Assembly (NCBI RefSeq): GCF_012489685.1
Contig: NC_080045.1
Coordinates: 1,369,001-1,433,000, forward strand
Direction: 5' to 3'
Length of the DNA: 64,000 nucleotides
From: Lotus japonicus
Lineage: Eukaryota; Streptophyta; Magnoliopsida; Fabales; Fabaceae
Below the pieces are notes generated by a model. It saw nothing but the letters and a program-made list of their open reading frames with translations, made no database searches and was not told the origin of the DNA. Every line of letters begins with the position of its first letter. Position 1 is the stretch's first letter. Below are positions 22,196 to 33,996 of this stretch, piece by piece. The translations under genes were made by a program, and so were the position numbers.

Positions 22196-25045
22196 CTAAG
22201 GTTTGTCAGTGCGTCGCAGAAGTTCCATCATCATTTGCTTCATCTCAATCAGCATGGATTCATGAGTGTCAAGACGTTGTTCCATGATGTCGAGTCTGGA
22301 TGAGCTTGTCTGAGTAGAGCTGGAAGGAACGTTCTGAGCAGCTTGAGGTTCTGGAATGGAAGCAGAAGCAGCAGGAGTAAACATAACTGGTGCAAGTCGC
22401 TCTGCCTCAGCCTCAGCTTCAAGACGCTCTGCCTCAAGTCTGGCTTGTTCAACCTGAGCTGCTGCTTGACGTGCAGCTTCTTCTGCTTGTTCTTTCTTTC
22501 TCTTGGCTTCTTCAATAGCTTCAAGAAGCTTATTTCTCTGTTCTAGTTCATGAAGAGCCACCCGTCTAGCAAACCTTTGCTTTGCAGCCTCAATCCTCTG
22601 ACTTCCCTCTGCATGCAGGAGCTGCATCATGATTGGAAACTGAGCCACTAGCCAAGTGCTCAAATTGTTCCACTCATCAGCCACACTTTCAGCATTCTCA
22701 CTGAGGTCAGTCTGACCGTGCACATTGCGGAGCCTCAAGGAGGCTTCATGATAGAAAATATTGATGCACTCAGAGAGAGATGTGGGTTGAAGGTGAGTAT
22801 AGGGAATGATGGAGAGGTTGGTTTCAGGAGAGGCTGGGTGATTGCTGCTATGAGCTTCAGAGGCACCTTGTGGAGAACCAATGTTAATTATGGGAGCATT
22901 GGGTTCAGAGGTTCCACAGTGAGGGTCTGAAGTTTCAACCAGAGGATGAGGTGATCTAACCGAGGATTGGTTAGACACTGATTGTTCGGGTTCAGGGTCT
23001 GGTTGAATTGGCTCTTGTTGGTCAGAAACAGGGTGAGCTTGTTGAACTAAAGGGTCTGCCTCTTGGATAGGATTGGCCAAGATAGGTTCATCTGGGTCAA
23101 CTAGACGTTCAGGTCTAGGGCCAGGATATTGCCTAGGGCTTGGACAGGTAAGGTAATACTCTTCCAAGGTAGACACCTTTTCTTTTCTAACCTCCATGAA
23201 TTTTCTATTAGATTCAGAGTTATTGGAGGGAGAAGAATCAGCAACATTGATTGGAAAGGATACAGGGGTGAAGGCTGTTGAAGAGTCTGTATCCGTGGTT
23301 CTGGCAGCAGGACGTGCTGATGCTCTGGGAGCAGAGTGATCAGACGTTCTGGGTTGTGGTTCTGTTTGGTTGGGCTCGGGTTGGTCATGGATGATGGGTT
23401 CAGAAGATAAGGGGTCGTATGGAATGGTAAGGAGAGAGGTTGGATCTTCTGACCTAGAGGTTTGGGTCTGAAGCAAATTCCAGAGAGGTGCTTCAGTAGG
23501 AGAAGGTTGAAAGAAGGAAGATCTTGGGGAATGTGGTGGAGTGGTGGTTTGTGCGGCTGGCTGGGATTCAGGAATAGGAGTGAGGGGATTTGAGGAGTGT
23601 TGAAGTAAGGCAGAAATAGGAAGTGCATCAAATAAATTCAAATCATCATCAGAAGCAAGTGCAGGCTTACTTGAATGTGCTGATGATCGAGTCACTCTGG
23701 CAGGAGCTTCAGTCCTTCTGACCACTGCAGCAGCTGGTTCCACCCGAGTAGGCTTCACCACAATTCTGACCTTCTTCTGCTTCTTCTTTGGAGGACCATC
23801 CTCACTATCATCACCATCATCATCATCAGGCTTGCTCTTCGGCTTCTTGACCAGAGGGACATCAGATTCCTCTGAGGATTCTTCCAGAACCATCTTCCTC
23901 TTGGTTTTCTTCTTGGGAGGAGAAGGAAACTCTGGTGCTGGTGGAAGTCTGCTGACAAAATCGTCAAGGTCAATCTCGAATCCTTGAGCCCTGAGGTCTT
24001 CAACATAGCATCTGATGGCGTCAGGATGGTCTGCTTGAGTCCACAGAGGGTAGTCATTCAGAGGCATTCTTCTTCCTCTGATCTCAGAAGATGTGTCTTC
24101 ATGAGCAGGAGCAATCTTCTTCTGGATTAAGCCCATCTTCTTCAAAGAATTTGCAGTGAAGACATCGCTGACAATTGTGCTCAAGTCCTCTGTGCAACCA
24201 GCATTGATCAAATCTTGCACCAAGTTGCTTTCAATGAGAAAGTCTGAGAGCAGCCTCCCAAAAGGGATATATTTGATTGCAGACTTGATGGAGGCGGTGG
24301 TGCGAGACTTCCGGATGCATTCCTTCAAATAGGAGAACAGGAAGTAGGGAAGGCAGATCTTCTCCTTGTCTTGAATGAAAAACAGCATCGCCTTCTGGTT
24401 GAAGTTGATGTAATCTGGAGAACTGCCCTTCGGTCTCTGATTGATGCAGTTGAGCAGGATCTTGTGCCAGATTCTCAGTTTGGGGTGAAGGTCCATCACC
24501 TTGTAACTCGTCTTGCCTGGTTTGAAGGTGGTGTACAGGGCCTTGTTGACGATGTCCTTGGTGCTGGGTTTCAGCTTCGATTCCGTCAGTTGGAACCGAT
24601 ACCCATAAGCAGTTTCTGCTCCTAGCAGATTCACGAATGACTTCTCCGTGATGATGATCTTCCTGCCAAGAATGTGAGAGACCACCTGAGTGTCATCGCA
24701 GTCTGCGTGCTTCCAGAATTCCTTTACCAACTTCTCATACACCGGTCCTCGAAGTCGATTGAAGTAGTTTCCCCAACCTTGAGCTTGGACTTCAGGACGA
24801 AGATCAAACCCATTTGCAGCCAAGTTATCGAGGTTGAATCTCCATTCTGCCAGGACTTGGAGTTCCTCGGGAGGAAATACGCAGTGAACGGCACAGCCCC
24901 GTTCTGCAATAGGAACAATCTCCTCTTGAGCTTGAGCTTGTTCTTGTGCTGGGTTCTCAGAGCCCCTTTGACCCGTTGCCAAACCGACTACCATGTGAGG
25001 GAACTGAGGTGCATCTGCAGTAGATCTTCTGGTTTGTCTCACCAT
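22196..25045 (-). CDS. Sirevirus third ('env-like') ORF, intact, 949 aa
   Basis: Full-length ORF from ATGGTGAGACAAACC, after a CT-rich leader. Residues about 45-290 resemble the 'putative plant transposon protein' domain. Lys/Arg clusters PPKKKTKRK (about 374) and PPKKKQKK (about 418) look like nuclear localisation signals, with an Asp-rich run between them. Residues about 480-760 are Ser/Pro/Glu-rich and probably disordered. Residues about 830-890 form a charged Ala/Glu coiled coil (LEAIEEAKRKKEQAEEAARQ region). There is no clear signal peptide, transmembrane segment or fusion peptide, so 'envelope' is only a positional name. Function unknown. The copy C homologue (952 aa) is also open. Confidence 0.85.
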   Translation of the reverse strand: MVRQTRRSTADAPQFPHMVVGLATGQRGSENPAQEQAQAQEEIVPIAERGCAVHCVFPPEELQVLAEWRFNLDNLAANGFDLRPEVQAQGWGNYFNRLRGPVYEKLVKEFWKHADCDDTQVVSHILGRKIIITEKSFVNLLGAETAYGYRFQLTESKLKPSTKDIVNKALYTTFKPGKTSYKVMDLHPKLRIWHKILLNCINQRPKGSSPDYINFNQKAMLFFIQDKEKICLPYFLFSYLKECIRKSRTTASIKSAIKYIPFGRLLSDFLIESNLVQDLINAGCTEDLSTIVSDVFTANSLKKMGLIQKKIAPAHEDTSSEIRGRRMPLNDYPLWTQADHPDAIRCYVEDLRAQGFEIDLDDFVSRLPPAPEFPSPPKKKTKRKMVLEESSEESDVPLVKKPKSKPDDDDGDDSEDGPPKKKQKKVRIVVKPTRVEPAAAVVRRTEAPARVTRSSAHSSKPALASDDDLNLFDALPISALLQHSSNPLTPIPESQPAAQTTTPPHSPRSSFFQPSPTEAPLWNLLQTQTSRSEDPTSLLTIPYDPLSSEPIIHDQPEPNQTEPQPRTSDHSAPRASARPAARTTDTDSSTAFTPVSFPINVADSSPSNNSESNRKFMEVRKEKVSTLEEYYLTCPSPRQYPGPRPERLVDPDEPILANPIQEADPLVQQAHPVSDQQEPIQPDPEPEQSVSNQSSVRSPHPLVETSDPHCGTSEPNAPIINIGSPQGASEAHSSNHPASPETNLSIIPYTHLQPTSLSECINIFYHEASLRLRNVHGQTDLSENAESVADEWNNLSTWLVAQFPIMMQLLHAEGSQRIEAAKQRFARRVALHELEQRNKLLEAIEEAKRKKEQAEEAARQAAAQVEQARLEAERLEAEAEAERLAPVMFTPAASASIPEPQAAQNVPSSSTQTSSSRLDIMEQRLDTHESMLIEMKQMMMELLRRTDKP

Positions 25046-25488
25046 TTTGAAGAGGTTGAAGGTTTGAGGTAGAAGATGAAGTTTGAAGGATGAAGAGAGG
25101 TCGAGAGAGAAATCAAGAAGGAGGCGGTTTTAAAAAGCAAAGAGTGCGAGAGTGAAAACCGGAAGTGAGAGAGAACGTGTGTGTATAGTGGGTTTTATCA
25201 AATAACCGTTGTTGATTCAAAAAGCACTTTAAGATCAACGGTTGAAAATTAAAGATAGATAGTAACAGTAAAATACACAATCACACACAGGAGATAAGCA
25301 TATCTACACGCAATCATAACAGACTGTCACACGGGCACAAGGAACTATGCATCAGAAATTCTGACGCACGTGTTGTTGTCTCAGCTTCAGAGTCAGTACC
25401 AGTGGGCACACACACTCTGATTGAGTTACCTTCTGGACTAGACATCTTCTGATCAAGAAGTATCATAGTCAGAGGTTCTGATCCATCT
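25046..25488 (-). promoter_or_regulatory. Pol/third-ORF spacer with CT-rich leader, copy B
   Basis: Counterpart of 6245-6687. The inverted AACCGTT / AACGGTT pair lies near 25203-25244 and the pyrimidine-rich leader near 25075-25190 when read on the reverse strand. No ORF. Confidence 0.5.
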
Positions 25489-28400
25489 TCACTCTGGACA
25501 AAAGTCCATGTTTAGATTTTTCAGGATAAAATTAAATCTATCTTCAGCTAAGGGCTTTGTAAAGATATCTGCCCATTGATGGTCAGTATCAACAAACTTC
25601 AGAAGAAGTACGCCCTTCTGTACATAATCTCTAATAAAGTGATATTTTACCTCAATGTGCTTTGCCCTTGAATGCAAGATAGGATTCTTACTCAATGAGA
25701 TTGCAGCAGTGTTATCACAATAGATTGGGATATTGCTCTCAAGGATCTGATAATCCTCCAGCTGATGTTTCATCCAGAGCATCTGAGTGCTGCATATTGC
25801 TGCTGAGATATATTCTGCCTCTGCAGTTGATAGTGCAATGGTTGATTGCCTCTTGCTTGCCCATGAGACTAGATTGCCTCCCAGAAATTGACAATTTCCA
25901 GAAGTACTTTTTCTCTCTGTTCTATCTCCAGCATAATCAGCATCACAATAACCTGAAAGCTTATACTCTGATGTTTTCTTATACATCAAGCCAAGGTTAG
26001 TGGTGCCTTTCAGATACCTTAGGATCCTCTTAACAGCAGTTAAGTGGGTTTCCCTTGGATCTGATTGGAAACGAGCACATAAGTGAACACTAAATAATAT
26101 GTCTGGCCTAGATGCAGTTAAGTATAGAAGTGAACCTATCATTCCACGATAGAGCTTCTGACATACTTTACCACTTTTATCTTCTTTCTCCATAATGCAT
26201 GTAGGATGCATTGGAGTCTTGGCCACTGTAGATTCCAGCATATTGAACTTCTTCAGAAGTTCTTTAGTATACTTGCTCTGATGGATATATGTTCCTTCTG
26301 GTGTTTGATCAACTTGTATTCCCAGAAAGTACTTTAATTCTCCCATCATACTCATCTCAAATTCAGCCTGCATCATCTCAAAAATTCTTTGCATAGAGAT
26401 TGATTAGCAGAACCGAATATAATATCATCAACATAAATTTGCACAATTAAGATATCATCTTTATAAGTCTTGCAAAAGAGAGTTGTATCTACTTTACCCC
26501 TTACAAACTCATTCTCCAGAAGGAATGAGCTAAGTCTCTCATACCATGCTCTGGGAGCTTGCTTCAGACCGTAGAGTGATTTCTTCAATTTGAACACATG
26601 GTCTGGTTTCTTTTCATCTTCAAAACCTGGGGGTTGATGAACATAGACTTCCTCTGAGATATAACCATTTAGGAAGGCACTCTATACGTCCATCTGATGT
26701 AGAACTATGTTGTGATTTACTGAGAAAGAGATCAATAGTCTGATTGCCTCCAGTCTTGCTACCGGAGCAAATGTTTCAGTGTAGTCTATTCCTTCTTGCT
26801 GGCTGTAGCCTTGAGCAACTAGCCTTGCCTTGTTTCTGACTACATCTCCTTTCTCATTTAGCTTGTTTCTGAATACCCATTTCGTTCCAATAACATGGAC
26901 ATTCTCAGGCTTCTTCACTAAGCTCCAAACATCGTTCTTGGAAAATTGATTCAATTCTTCTTCCATGGCCAGAATCCAATCCTTGTCCTGAAGAGCTTCA
27001 TCTATGGACTTGGGTTCAATTAAGGACACCAATCCTTTCAGACTCAGCAAGGTCTCTTCAGAGGGTCTGAAGGCAGATCTGGTTCTGACTGGTTCATCTT
27101 TGTTGCCCAGAATCAATTCCTTAGGATGAGCTGCAGTGATTCTGCTCTTCTTCAGAGTTTGTGAGTTAGAGGGACCAGCTTCTTCCTCTGGTTCATCTTC
27201 CTCTGGCTCAACTTCCTCTGGAGCTTTGCCTTTGTCAGAAACATTAATGCTTAAATCTGCAAACTTTTCAACTAGCTTTGACTGGTCAGAGTCAAGCTTA
27301 TCATCAAATCTAACATGAATAGATTCTTCAATAGTCTTAGCATCAGTATTATAAAATCTAAAACCTTTAGATCTATCAGAATAACCAAGTAATAGGCACT
27401 TAGAAGACTTAGCATCAAATTTATGCAATCTATCCTTAGTATTGAGAACATAACAAACACAGCCAAAAGGATGAAAATAAGAAATGTTGGGTTTTATGTT
27501 CTTCCACAATTCATAAGGAGTCTTATTCAGAATTGGTCTCACAGAGATTCTGTTCTGAATGTAACATGCTGTATTTACTGCCTCTGCCCAAAAGTGCTTA
27601 GCCATGCCAGTTTCTTGGAGCATGGTTCTAGCCATCTCCTGAAGAGTTCTGTTCTTCCTCTCAACAACACCATTTTGTTGAGGAGTTCTGGGACAAGAGA
27701 AATCATGTGCAATTCCATAGGAATCAAACAGACTCTCAAACTTGTCATTCTCAAACTCTCCACCATGGTCACTTCTGACACGCACAATCCTACAAGCCTT
27801 CTCGTTTTGCACTTGAGCAATGAAGGTAGAGAACACAGCATGAGACTCATCCTTGCGGGTTAGAAACTTTACCCATGTCCAGCGGCTATAGTCATCAACG
27901 ATAACCATCCCATATCTCTTGCCACCTATAGACTCAGTTTTCACTGGTCCAAACAGGTCGATATGCAGAAGTTCTAACGGCCTTGAGGTTGAGACAACAT
28001 TCTTTGCCTTGAAAGGGACTTTTGTGAATTTGCCTTTCTGACATGCTTCACAAAGAGCGTCTGAAGCGAACTTCAGATTGGGTAAGCCCCTGACAAGGTT
28101 TAGCTTGCTCAGCTGAGAAATCTTTCTCATACTGGCATGCCCTAACCGTCTATGCCATACCCACTGCTCTTCATTAACAGACAGAAGGCACTTCACATTC
28201 AGAGCCTCCAACTCAGATAATCTGATCTTATAAATGTTGTTCTTCCTCTTGCTGTTAAACAGAACAGAGCCATCGATCTGACTTACAGCCCGGCAGGACT
28301 TTTGATTGAATATAACATCATAACCCTTGTCAGCTAATTGACTTATAGACAATAAGTTATGTGTTAAGCCGTCTACCAATAAAACATTATCAATGCATGG

Positions 28401-28592
28401 ACTACTATCTACACAAATAGTGCCAGTACCAATAATTTTACCTTTTTCATTTCCTCCGAAGCCAACTTCGCCTCCAGGCTTAAGTTTCAGCTCTCGGAAC
28501 ATACGCTTTTCTCCCGTCATGTGACGCGAGCATCCACTGTCCAGATACCATGATTGGTGTTTCAGTGGAGCTATCAAGGATATCTGCAACAT
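25489..28592 (-). pseudogene. pol: Pol of Sirevirus B, one stop and one frameshift
   Basis: Same domain order as copy A. The first 636 codons (26682-28592) carry the protease [10 protein letters not shown], integrase HHCC and DD35E, and the start of reverse transcriptase. A Lys codon right after QMDV is TAG at 26682-26684. The frame then continues through [14 protein letters not shown] and [10 protein letters not shown] one-base deletion near 26386 moves the rest (RT end and RNase H with STAEAEY) to another frame, ending at 25489. It cannot make full-length Pol without help from another copy. Confidence 0.9.
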
Positions 28593-30390
28593 AGATAATC
28601 TTGTCCTTAGGTACCCACTTTCTGGGTCCTCTTTTGTTAGTTACCCCAGAGGTTCTGATCACCTTGGGTGTCTCAACATAATATTTTAAAGGAATATTTG
28701 CATGATATTTAGTCATAGAGAAAGATCCCTTTTTAAGAGGGTTTTTAGCAACTTTAGCAGGTACAGGATCAGGCAATATGGTACCAGAGGGAACAAAGCA
28801 TTCATACAAGGATTTAGCTTTAGACACAGAAGGCTCATTTCTAATTGGTTTAGAATAGCCAATGCCATGCATTCCATTTCTGCTTACGCCATAGATCATT
28901 GAAGCCATTAAGCTTCTATCCACGCTTTTAGCTAGGAATCTTTGAAAAGACTTTTCATACTTAGATTCATTTCTACAATCAGAGGCATCACAGGCAACAA
29001 TTTCTTCTAACTTAGCAATCTGGTTCTTAAGCACAGAGTTAGAATTTACCAAAGCATGATTTTCATTTTTCAAATCAGAAATAATTTTCTCATGTTCAGA
29101 AGGAGTCTTGGAGACAGCAGATAAGTTCTTTTTCAACTTTTTATGCTTAGACAATAAAGAGTTATACTTATCCTTGATATCAGACAAAGCATGTTTCAGT
29201 TCAGAGGTAGAGAAAGAAGCAAATACCTCATTTTCATCGTCTGAGTTAGGATCTCCTTCTGATTCTGAGTCAGAGTCAACAGCTTCCTTTGACTCTGCTC
29301 CTTTGTCTTTGATAATGGCCATGAGTCCTTGGACTTCACCATCAGAGTCAACATCCTCTGACTCTGATTCATCAAATGTCACCATCAGACTCTTCTTGGT
29401 CTTGAAGTGCTTCTTTGGCTTCTTGTCCTTCTTCAATTTTGGACAGTCACTTTTGTAGTGCCCTGATTCTTTGCACTCAAAGCAAGTGACTTCCTTGATT
29501 GATGACTTCTTCTGACCTGAGGATTCAGACTTTCCTCTTGCCTTTCCAGAGCCTTTGAACTTGCTCTGTCTGTGCTTCCAGATGCGGTTGAGTCTCTTGG
29601 AGATCAGAGTCAGCTCATCTTCATCAGAATCTTCTGATGCTTCTTCAGATTCTTCTTCTTCAGCTTGGAGAGCCTTTGACTTCTCAACTTTAGCCTTTTC
29701 ATATTTGGATTTCAAGGTTATGGACTTTTTCCTTAGATCTTGCATCTCTGAGCGCTTCAGCTCATGGCATTTCAAAATGCTGATGAGTTCTTCTAAACTC
29801 ATATTCTCAACATCTCTCGTGAGCTCTATTGAAGTCACCAAAGGCATCCAACTTTCAGGAAGACACCTGATGACCCTTATGACATGATCTTTTGTTGTGT
29901 AGCTCTTGTTGAGAGGTCGTATGCCAGCTACAAGCAATTGAAATCTGGAGAACATTTCTTCAATGGACTCATTTGGCTCCATGATGAAGGATTCATACTT
30001 TTGGATCAAAGACAATGCCTTTGATTCTTTGACTTTCTTGTTTCCTTCATGAGACATCTTCAGAGAATCAAAAATGCCTTTAGCAAACTCACGATCTGTA
30101 ATCTTCTGGTACTCCTCATAGGAAATAACACTTAGAAGAATTGCTCTTGCTTTGTGATGTTGTGAGTACAGCTTCTTTTGATCTACAGTCATCTCTGACC
30201 TTGGGATCTTCTTGCCATCTGCATCAACTGGACGCTCATAGCCATCCACAATAATATCCCAGAGATCTGCATCGAAACCCAGAAAGAAACTTTCCAGTCT
30301 ATCTTTCCAATATTCGAACCTTTGACCATCGAACATAGGAGGCTTTGCGTTGTAACCATCTCTTTGAGTTTCACTGGTGGTGGCAGCCAT
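28480..30390 (-). CDS. gag: Gag of Sirevirus B, intact, 636 aa
   Basis: Open from ATGGCTGCCACC at 30390, about 60 nt after the primer site. UBN2-like gag domain at about residues 50-200. Zinc knuckle [14 protein letters not shown] near residue 302, flanked by basic and Ser/Glu/Asp-rich stretches. A coiled-coil-like Lys/Leu segment lies at about 410-470. The last 113 nt overlap the pol start in a different frame. Its counterpart in copy A differs mainly by one nonsense codon. Likely capsid/nucleocapsid function for RNA packaging in cytoplasmic particles. Confidence 0.92.
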   Translation of the reverse strand: MAATTSETQRDGYNAKPPMFDGQRFEYWKDRLESFFLGFDADLWDIIVDGYERPVDADGKKIPRSEMTVDQKKLYSQHHKARAILLSVISYEEYQKITDREFAKGIFDSLKMSHEGNKKVKESKALSLIQKYESFIMEPNESIEEMFSRFQLLVAGIRPLNKSYTTKDHVIRVIRCLPESWMPLVTSIELTRDVENMSLEELISILKCHELKRSEMQDLRKKSITLKSKYEKAKVEKSKALQAEEEESEEASEDSDEDELTLISKRLNRIWKHRQSKFKGSGKARGKSESSGQKKSSIKEVTCFECKESGHYKSDCPKLKKDKKPKKHFKTKKSLMVTFDESESEDVDSDGEVQGLMAIIKDKGAESKEAVDSDSESEGDPNSDDENEVFASFSTSELKHALSDIKDKYNSLLSKHKKLKKNLSAVSKTPSEHEKIISDLKNENHALVNSNSVLKNQIAKLEEIVACDASDCRNESKYEKSFQRFLAKSVDRSLMASMIYGVSRNGMHGIGYSKPIRNEPSVSKAKSLYECFVPSGTILPDPVPAKVAKNPLKKGSFSMTKYHANIPLKYYVETPKVIRTSGVTNKRGPRKWVPKDKIIYVADILDSSTETPIMVSGQWMLASHDGRKAYVPRAET

Positions 30391-30448
30391 TGTTTTTCAC
30401 ACCGGCCCAGATCACTGAACACTGTTAGGTGTGGTAATCAGAACTTGC

Positions 30449-30460
30449 GCTCTGATACCA
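30449..30460 (-). other. Primer-binding site, copy B
   Basis: GCTCTGATACCA on the plus strand is TGGTATCAGAGC on the element strand, 2 bp inside the 5' LTR. It matches initiator Met tRNA. Confidence 0.9.
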
Positions 30461-30462
30461 AT

Positions 30463-31669
30463 TGAAGGTATGAAAAACGGTAGAAAGGGGGGGTTTGAAT
30501 AACGTTTTCAGTACAAAACTACCACCTTAAAGATTTTGACAAATCTTTCGAGAACTTAAGTGCTAAAGATAAGAGATAGAAAAGCATACAAGGATTTTAT
30601 CCTGGTTCACTTGATAAATCACTCAAGCTACTCCAGTCCACCCGTTAAGGTGATTTCTTCCTTCTTAGAATGAAGGCAATCCACTAATCAAGTAAGAGTT
30701 ACAACTGCACTTGAAACCTACAAGTGACTAACAATTACACTGACTTAGCTCACACTAAGATTCACTCTCTTAGTCTTCTCTAGGATCCGATCAACCTTGA
30801 TCTCCTAAAGGAACTAAACAAACTGTTTATCAAAGAAATGTTTACAAGAGATTTGCTTCTAAAAAGCTAATAGTAAACACAATGAATTTCAGATGAAAGA
30901 AAGCTTAGAATATTTTGAATATGTGTTGCGCGTGTGTGTTGCTTCTAGCCGCTTCTTTCAATCTTCAGCCTCTATATATACTCCAAGGATTAGGGTTGAG
31001 CGTTGCATGGGAAATGCTACCGTTGGAGGGCAGTTCTGGAAAATCCAGCTTCTGCTGTGGCTGAGAACGTTAGGTAGGTCGTCAGGAAGGTACACTTGCT
31101 TTTGTACTTGGATAGCGACTTGACCTTTTAACCTAGGAGACTTCTGATCAGGGGAATACTTCATATTGGAACTTGTGAAGCCGGTTGATCAGAGTTAGAG
31201 GGAGAGCACAGATCCTCTGACCATTGTATCTTCTGATTCTGAACTCAGAGGGAAGAACATGGCCTTCAGAGTTTCTTGCTTCTGGACTTCAGAGTTTCCA
31301 CTATTCAGCTTCTGGATCTTCAGAGTCTTCTGCACCATCAGAACATCTGAACCTTCAGTGTTTCTTGGTTATCAGAACTTCTGGATCTTCAGAGCTTCTA
31401 GCGACTGAGTCCACATCAGAGTTTGTATAGCTTCAGAACTTCTGAAGCTTTTCCACTGTTCATACTGAACATGGTGAATGCGAAAGCGTTGCTTGGGTTA
31501 CCCTTTATACACAGTGCTTCTGATTTGTGTGAGATTGAGTTGAGGTCAGAGCCTGTAAATAGCACACTCAGAAAAACACGTTAGAGTACCACAATTGTTC
31601 ATATCGAAAGGTTAACTTGTAATCATCAAAACATAGAGTTGTACTACTAGATCAAAACTTGATCTTACA
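30463..31669 (-). repeat. Sirevirus B 5' LTR
   Basis: About 1207 bp with both canonical ends (TGTAAGATC outside, ATACCTTCA inside). TATATATA lies near 30973-30980. The outer end is followed by the TSD AATGA and satellite sequence. Confidence 0.92.
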
Positions 31670-32754
31670 AATGAGTTTTCAAGGGAAAATATCAAGTTGG
31701 AAGGAAAATTTGGTTTGCATTGGCATGCCTCGTTGTCAAAATTGTTTCCCTATGCCAAGGTGCCTCTCTGAGCTCCCATGTCAAAATTTGAAAATTCTTG
31801 CCCCGATTATGGATTTCCAAAGGCTAAGCTATGCAAATTTGGGTGGAAAATGAGTTTTCATTGGAAAATATCAAGTTGGAAGGGAAACATGGTTTGCCAT
31901 GGAATGTCTCGTTTCCCAAATGGTTTCCCTATGCCTAGGTGCCCCCGTGAGCTCCCATGTTATAATTTGAGAATTCTTCCCCCGATTATGGATTTCCCAA
32001 GGTTAACCTTTGCAAATTTTGGTGGAAGATGAGTTTCCAAGGGAAAATATCAAGTTGGAAGGGAAACTTGGTTTGCCATGGCATGCCTTGTTTCCCAAAT
32101 GGTTTCCCTATGCCAAGGTGCCCCTGTAAGCTCCCTTGTCAAAATTTGAGAATTCTTGCCCCGATGATGGATTTCCCAAGGCTAACCTATGCAAATTTGG
32201 GTGGAAAATGAGTTTTCATTGAAAAATATCAAGTTGGAAGGGAAACATGGTTTGCCATGGAATGTCTCGTTGCCCAAATGGTTTCCCTATTCCTAGGTGC
32301 CCCCGTGAGCTCCCATGTTAAAATTTGAGAATTCTTGCCCCGATTACGGATTTCCCAAGACAAGCCTATGCAAATTTGGGTTGGAAATGAGTTTTCAAGG
32401 GAAAATATCAAGTTGGAAGGGAAACATGGTTTGCCATGGCATGCCTCGTTTCCCAAATGGTTTCCCTATGCCAAGGTGCCCCCGTGAGATCCCTAGTCAA
32501 AATTTGAGAATTATTGTCCCGATGATGGATTTCCCAAGGCTAACTTATGCGAATTTGGGTGGAAAATTAGTTTTCAAGGGAAAATCTCAAGTTGGAAGGG
32601 ACTCTTGGTTTTCCATGGCTCGCCTCGTTTCCCAAATGGTTTCCCTATCCCAAGGTGCCCCCGTGAGCTCCCATGTAAAAATTAGAGAATTCTTGCCCCG
32701 ATGATGGATTTCCCAGGACTAACCTATGCAAATTTTGGTGGAAAATGAGTTTTC
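31670..32754 (+). repeat. 179-bp satellite array, segment 2 (about 6 monomers)
   Basis: Same monomer and orientation as segment 1. The reading resumes in phase once copy B and its TSD are removed. It is bounded on the right by the TSD TTTTC (32750-32754) of copy C. The first monomers match the start of segment 3 variant by variant. Confidence 0.95.
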
Positions 32755-33923
32755 TATAAGATCAAGTTTTGATCTAGTAGTACAACTCTATGTTTTGATG
32801 ATTACAAGTTAACGTTTTAGTATGAACAATTATGGTACTCTAACGTGTTTTCTGAGTATGCTCTTAACAGGCTCTGACCTTGACATAATCTTACACAAAT
32901 CAGAAGCACATTGCTTATAGAGTGACCCCAGCAACGTTTTCGCTATATCTATGTTCAATCTGATATGGACTCAGCTCACTTGAAGTTCTGAAGATCCAGA
33001 CGTTCTGATAACCCAGACACTCTGAAGGCTCATAAGTTCAGATGGTGTAGAAGACTCTAAAGATCCAGAAGCCGAAAAGTGAAGACTCTCAAGTCCAGAA
33101 GCAAACTGGCTCTGAAGACCAAGTACCTCTCCTCTGTGTTCAGAATCAAAAGGTACAACGATCAGACGATCCACGCTTCCCTCTGACTCTGATCAACAAG
33201 CTTCACAAGTTCCAACACGAAGCATTCCTCTGATCAGAAGTCTACAAGGTTAAAGGTCAAGTCACTATCCAAAGTACGAAAGCAAATGTACTATCCTGAC
33301 GACCTAACCTAATATTCTCATCCACAGCAGAAGCTGGAAATCTCAGATCTGCCCTCCAACGGTAGCATTCCCAGGCAATGTTCAAACCCTAATCCTTGGA
33401 GTATATATAGAGGCTGAAGACTGAAAGATGCGGTTGGAAGAAACTCATACGCGCAAGCTATATTCAAATCTTCTAAGCATTCTTTCTTTATTGAATTCAT
33501 TGTGTAAACTACAAGCTTTTCAGAAGCAATTTCTTTGTAAACAATATTTCTTAAACAGTTGTTTAGGTTACCTTTAGGAGATCAAGGTTGATCGGATCCT
33601 AAAGAAGACTAAGAGAGTGAATCCTAGTGTGAGCTAAGTCAGTGTATTGTTAGTCACTTGTAGGTTTCAAGTGCAGTTGTAACAATTCTCTGATTAATGG
33701 ATTGCCTTCATTCTAAGAAGGAAGAAATCACCTTCACGGGTGGACTGGACTAGCTTGAGTGATTCATTAAGTGAACCAGGATAAAATCCTTGTGTGCTTT
33801 CCTCATCTCTTATCTTAAGCACTTAACTTGTGTCTCGAAAGATTTGTTAAAATCTTAAGGTGGAAGTTTTATTCTGAAAACGCTATTCAAACCCGCCCTT
33901 TCTACCGTTTTTTCATACCTTCA
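32755..33923 (+). repeat. Sirevirus C 5' LTR
   Basis: 1169 bp against 1212 bp for the 3' LTR. A 44-bp segment between two CTGA words is missing near 32961. TATATATA lies near 33404-33411 and the CCTCCAACGG motif near 33353-33362. Confidence 0.9.
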
Positions 33924-33925
33924 AT

Positions 33926-33937
33926 TGGTATCAGAGC
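33926..33937 (+). other. Primer-binding site, copy C
   Basis: TGGTATCAGAGC, 2 bp after the LTR. Unchanged from A and B despite the element's age. Confidence 0.88.
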
Positions 33938-33996
33938 GCAAGTTCTGATTACCATACCTAATAGTGTTCAGTGATCCGGGCCGGTGTGAAAAAAAA

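Larger units (their letters stand above)
19182..31669 (-). mobile_element. Ty1/copia Sirevirus copy B (reverse strand), chimeric 3' end
   Basis: The 5' LTR is 30463-31669 and the 3' LTR 19592-20790, followed outward by the 410-bp inverted-repeat block. The perfect TSD AATGA (19177-19181 and 31670-31674) flanks the whole composite, inside a satellite monomer. The LTRs differ at about three sites, so insertion was recent. Gag (636 aa) and the third ORF (949 aa) are open. Pol has one nonsense mutation and one frameshift. A small ORF on the opposite strand lies between the third ORF and the 3' LTR. Confidence 0.92.
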
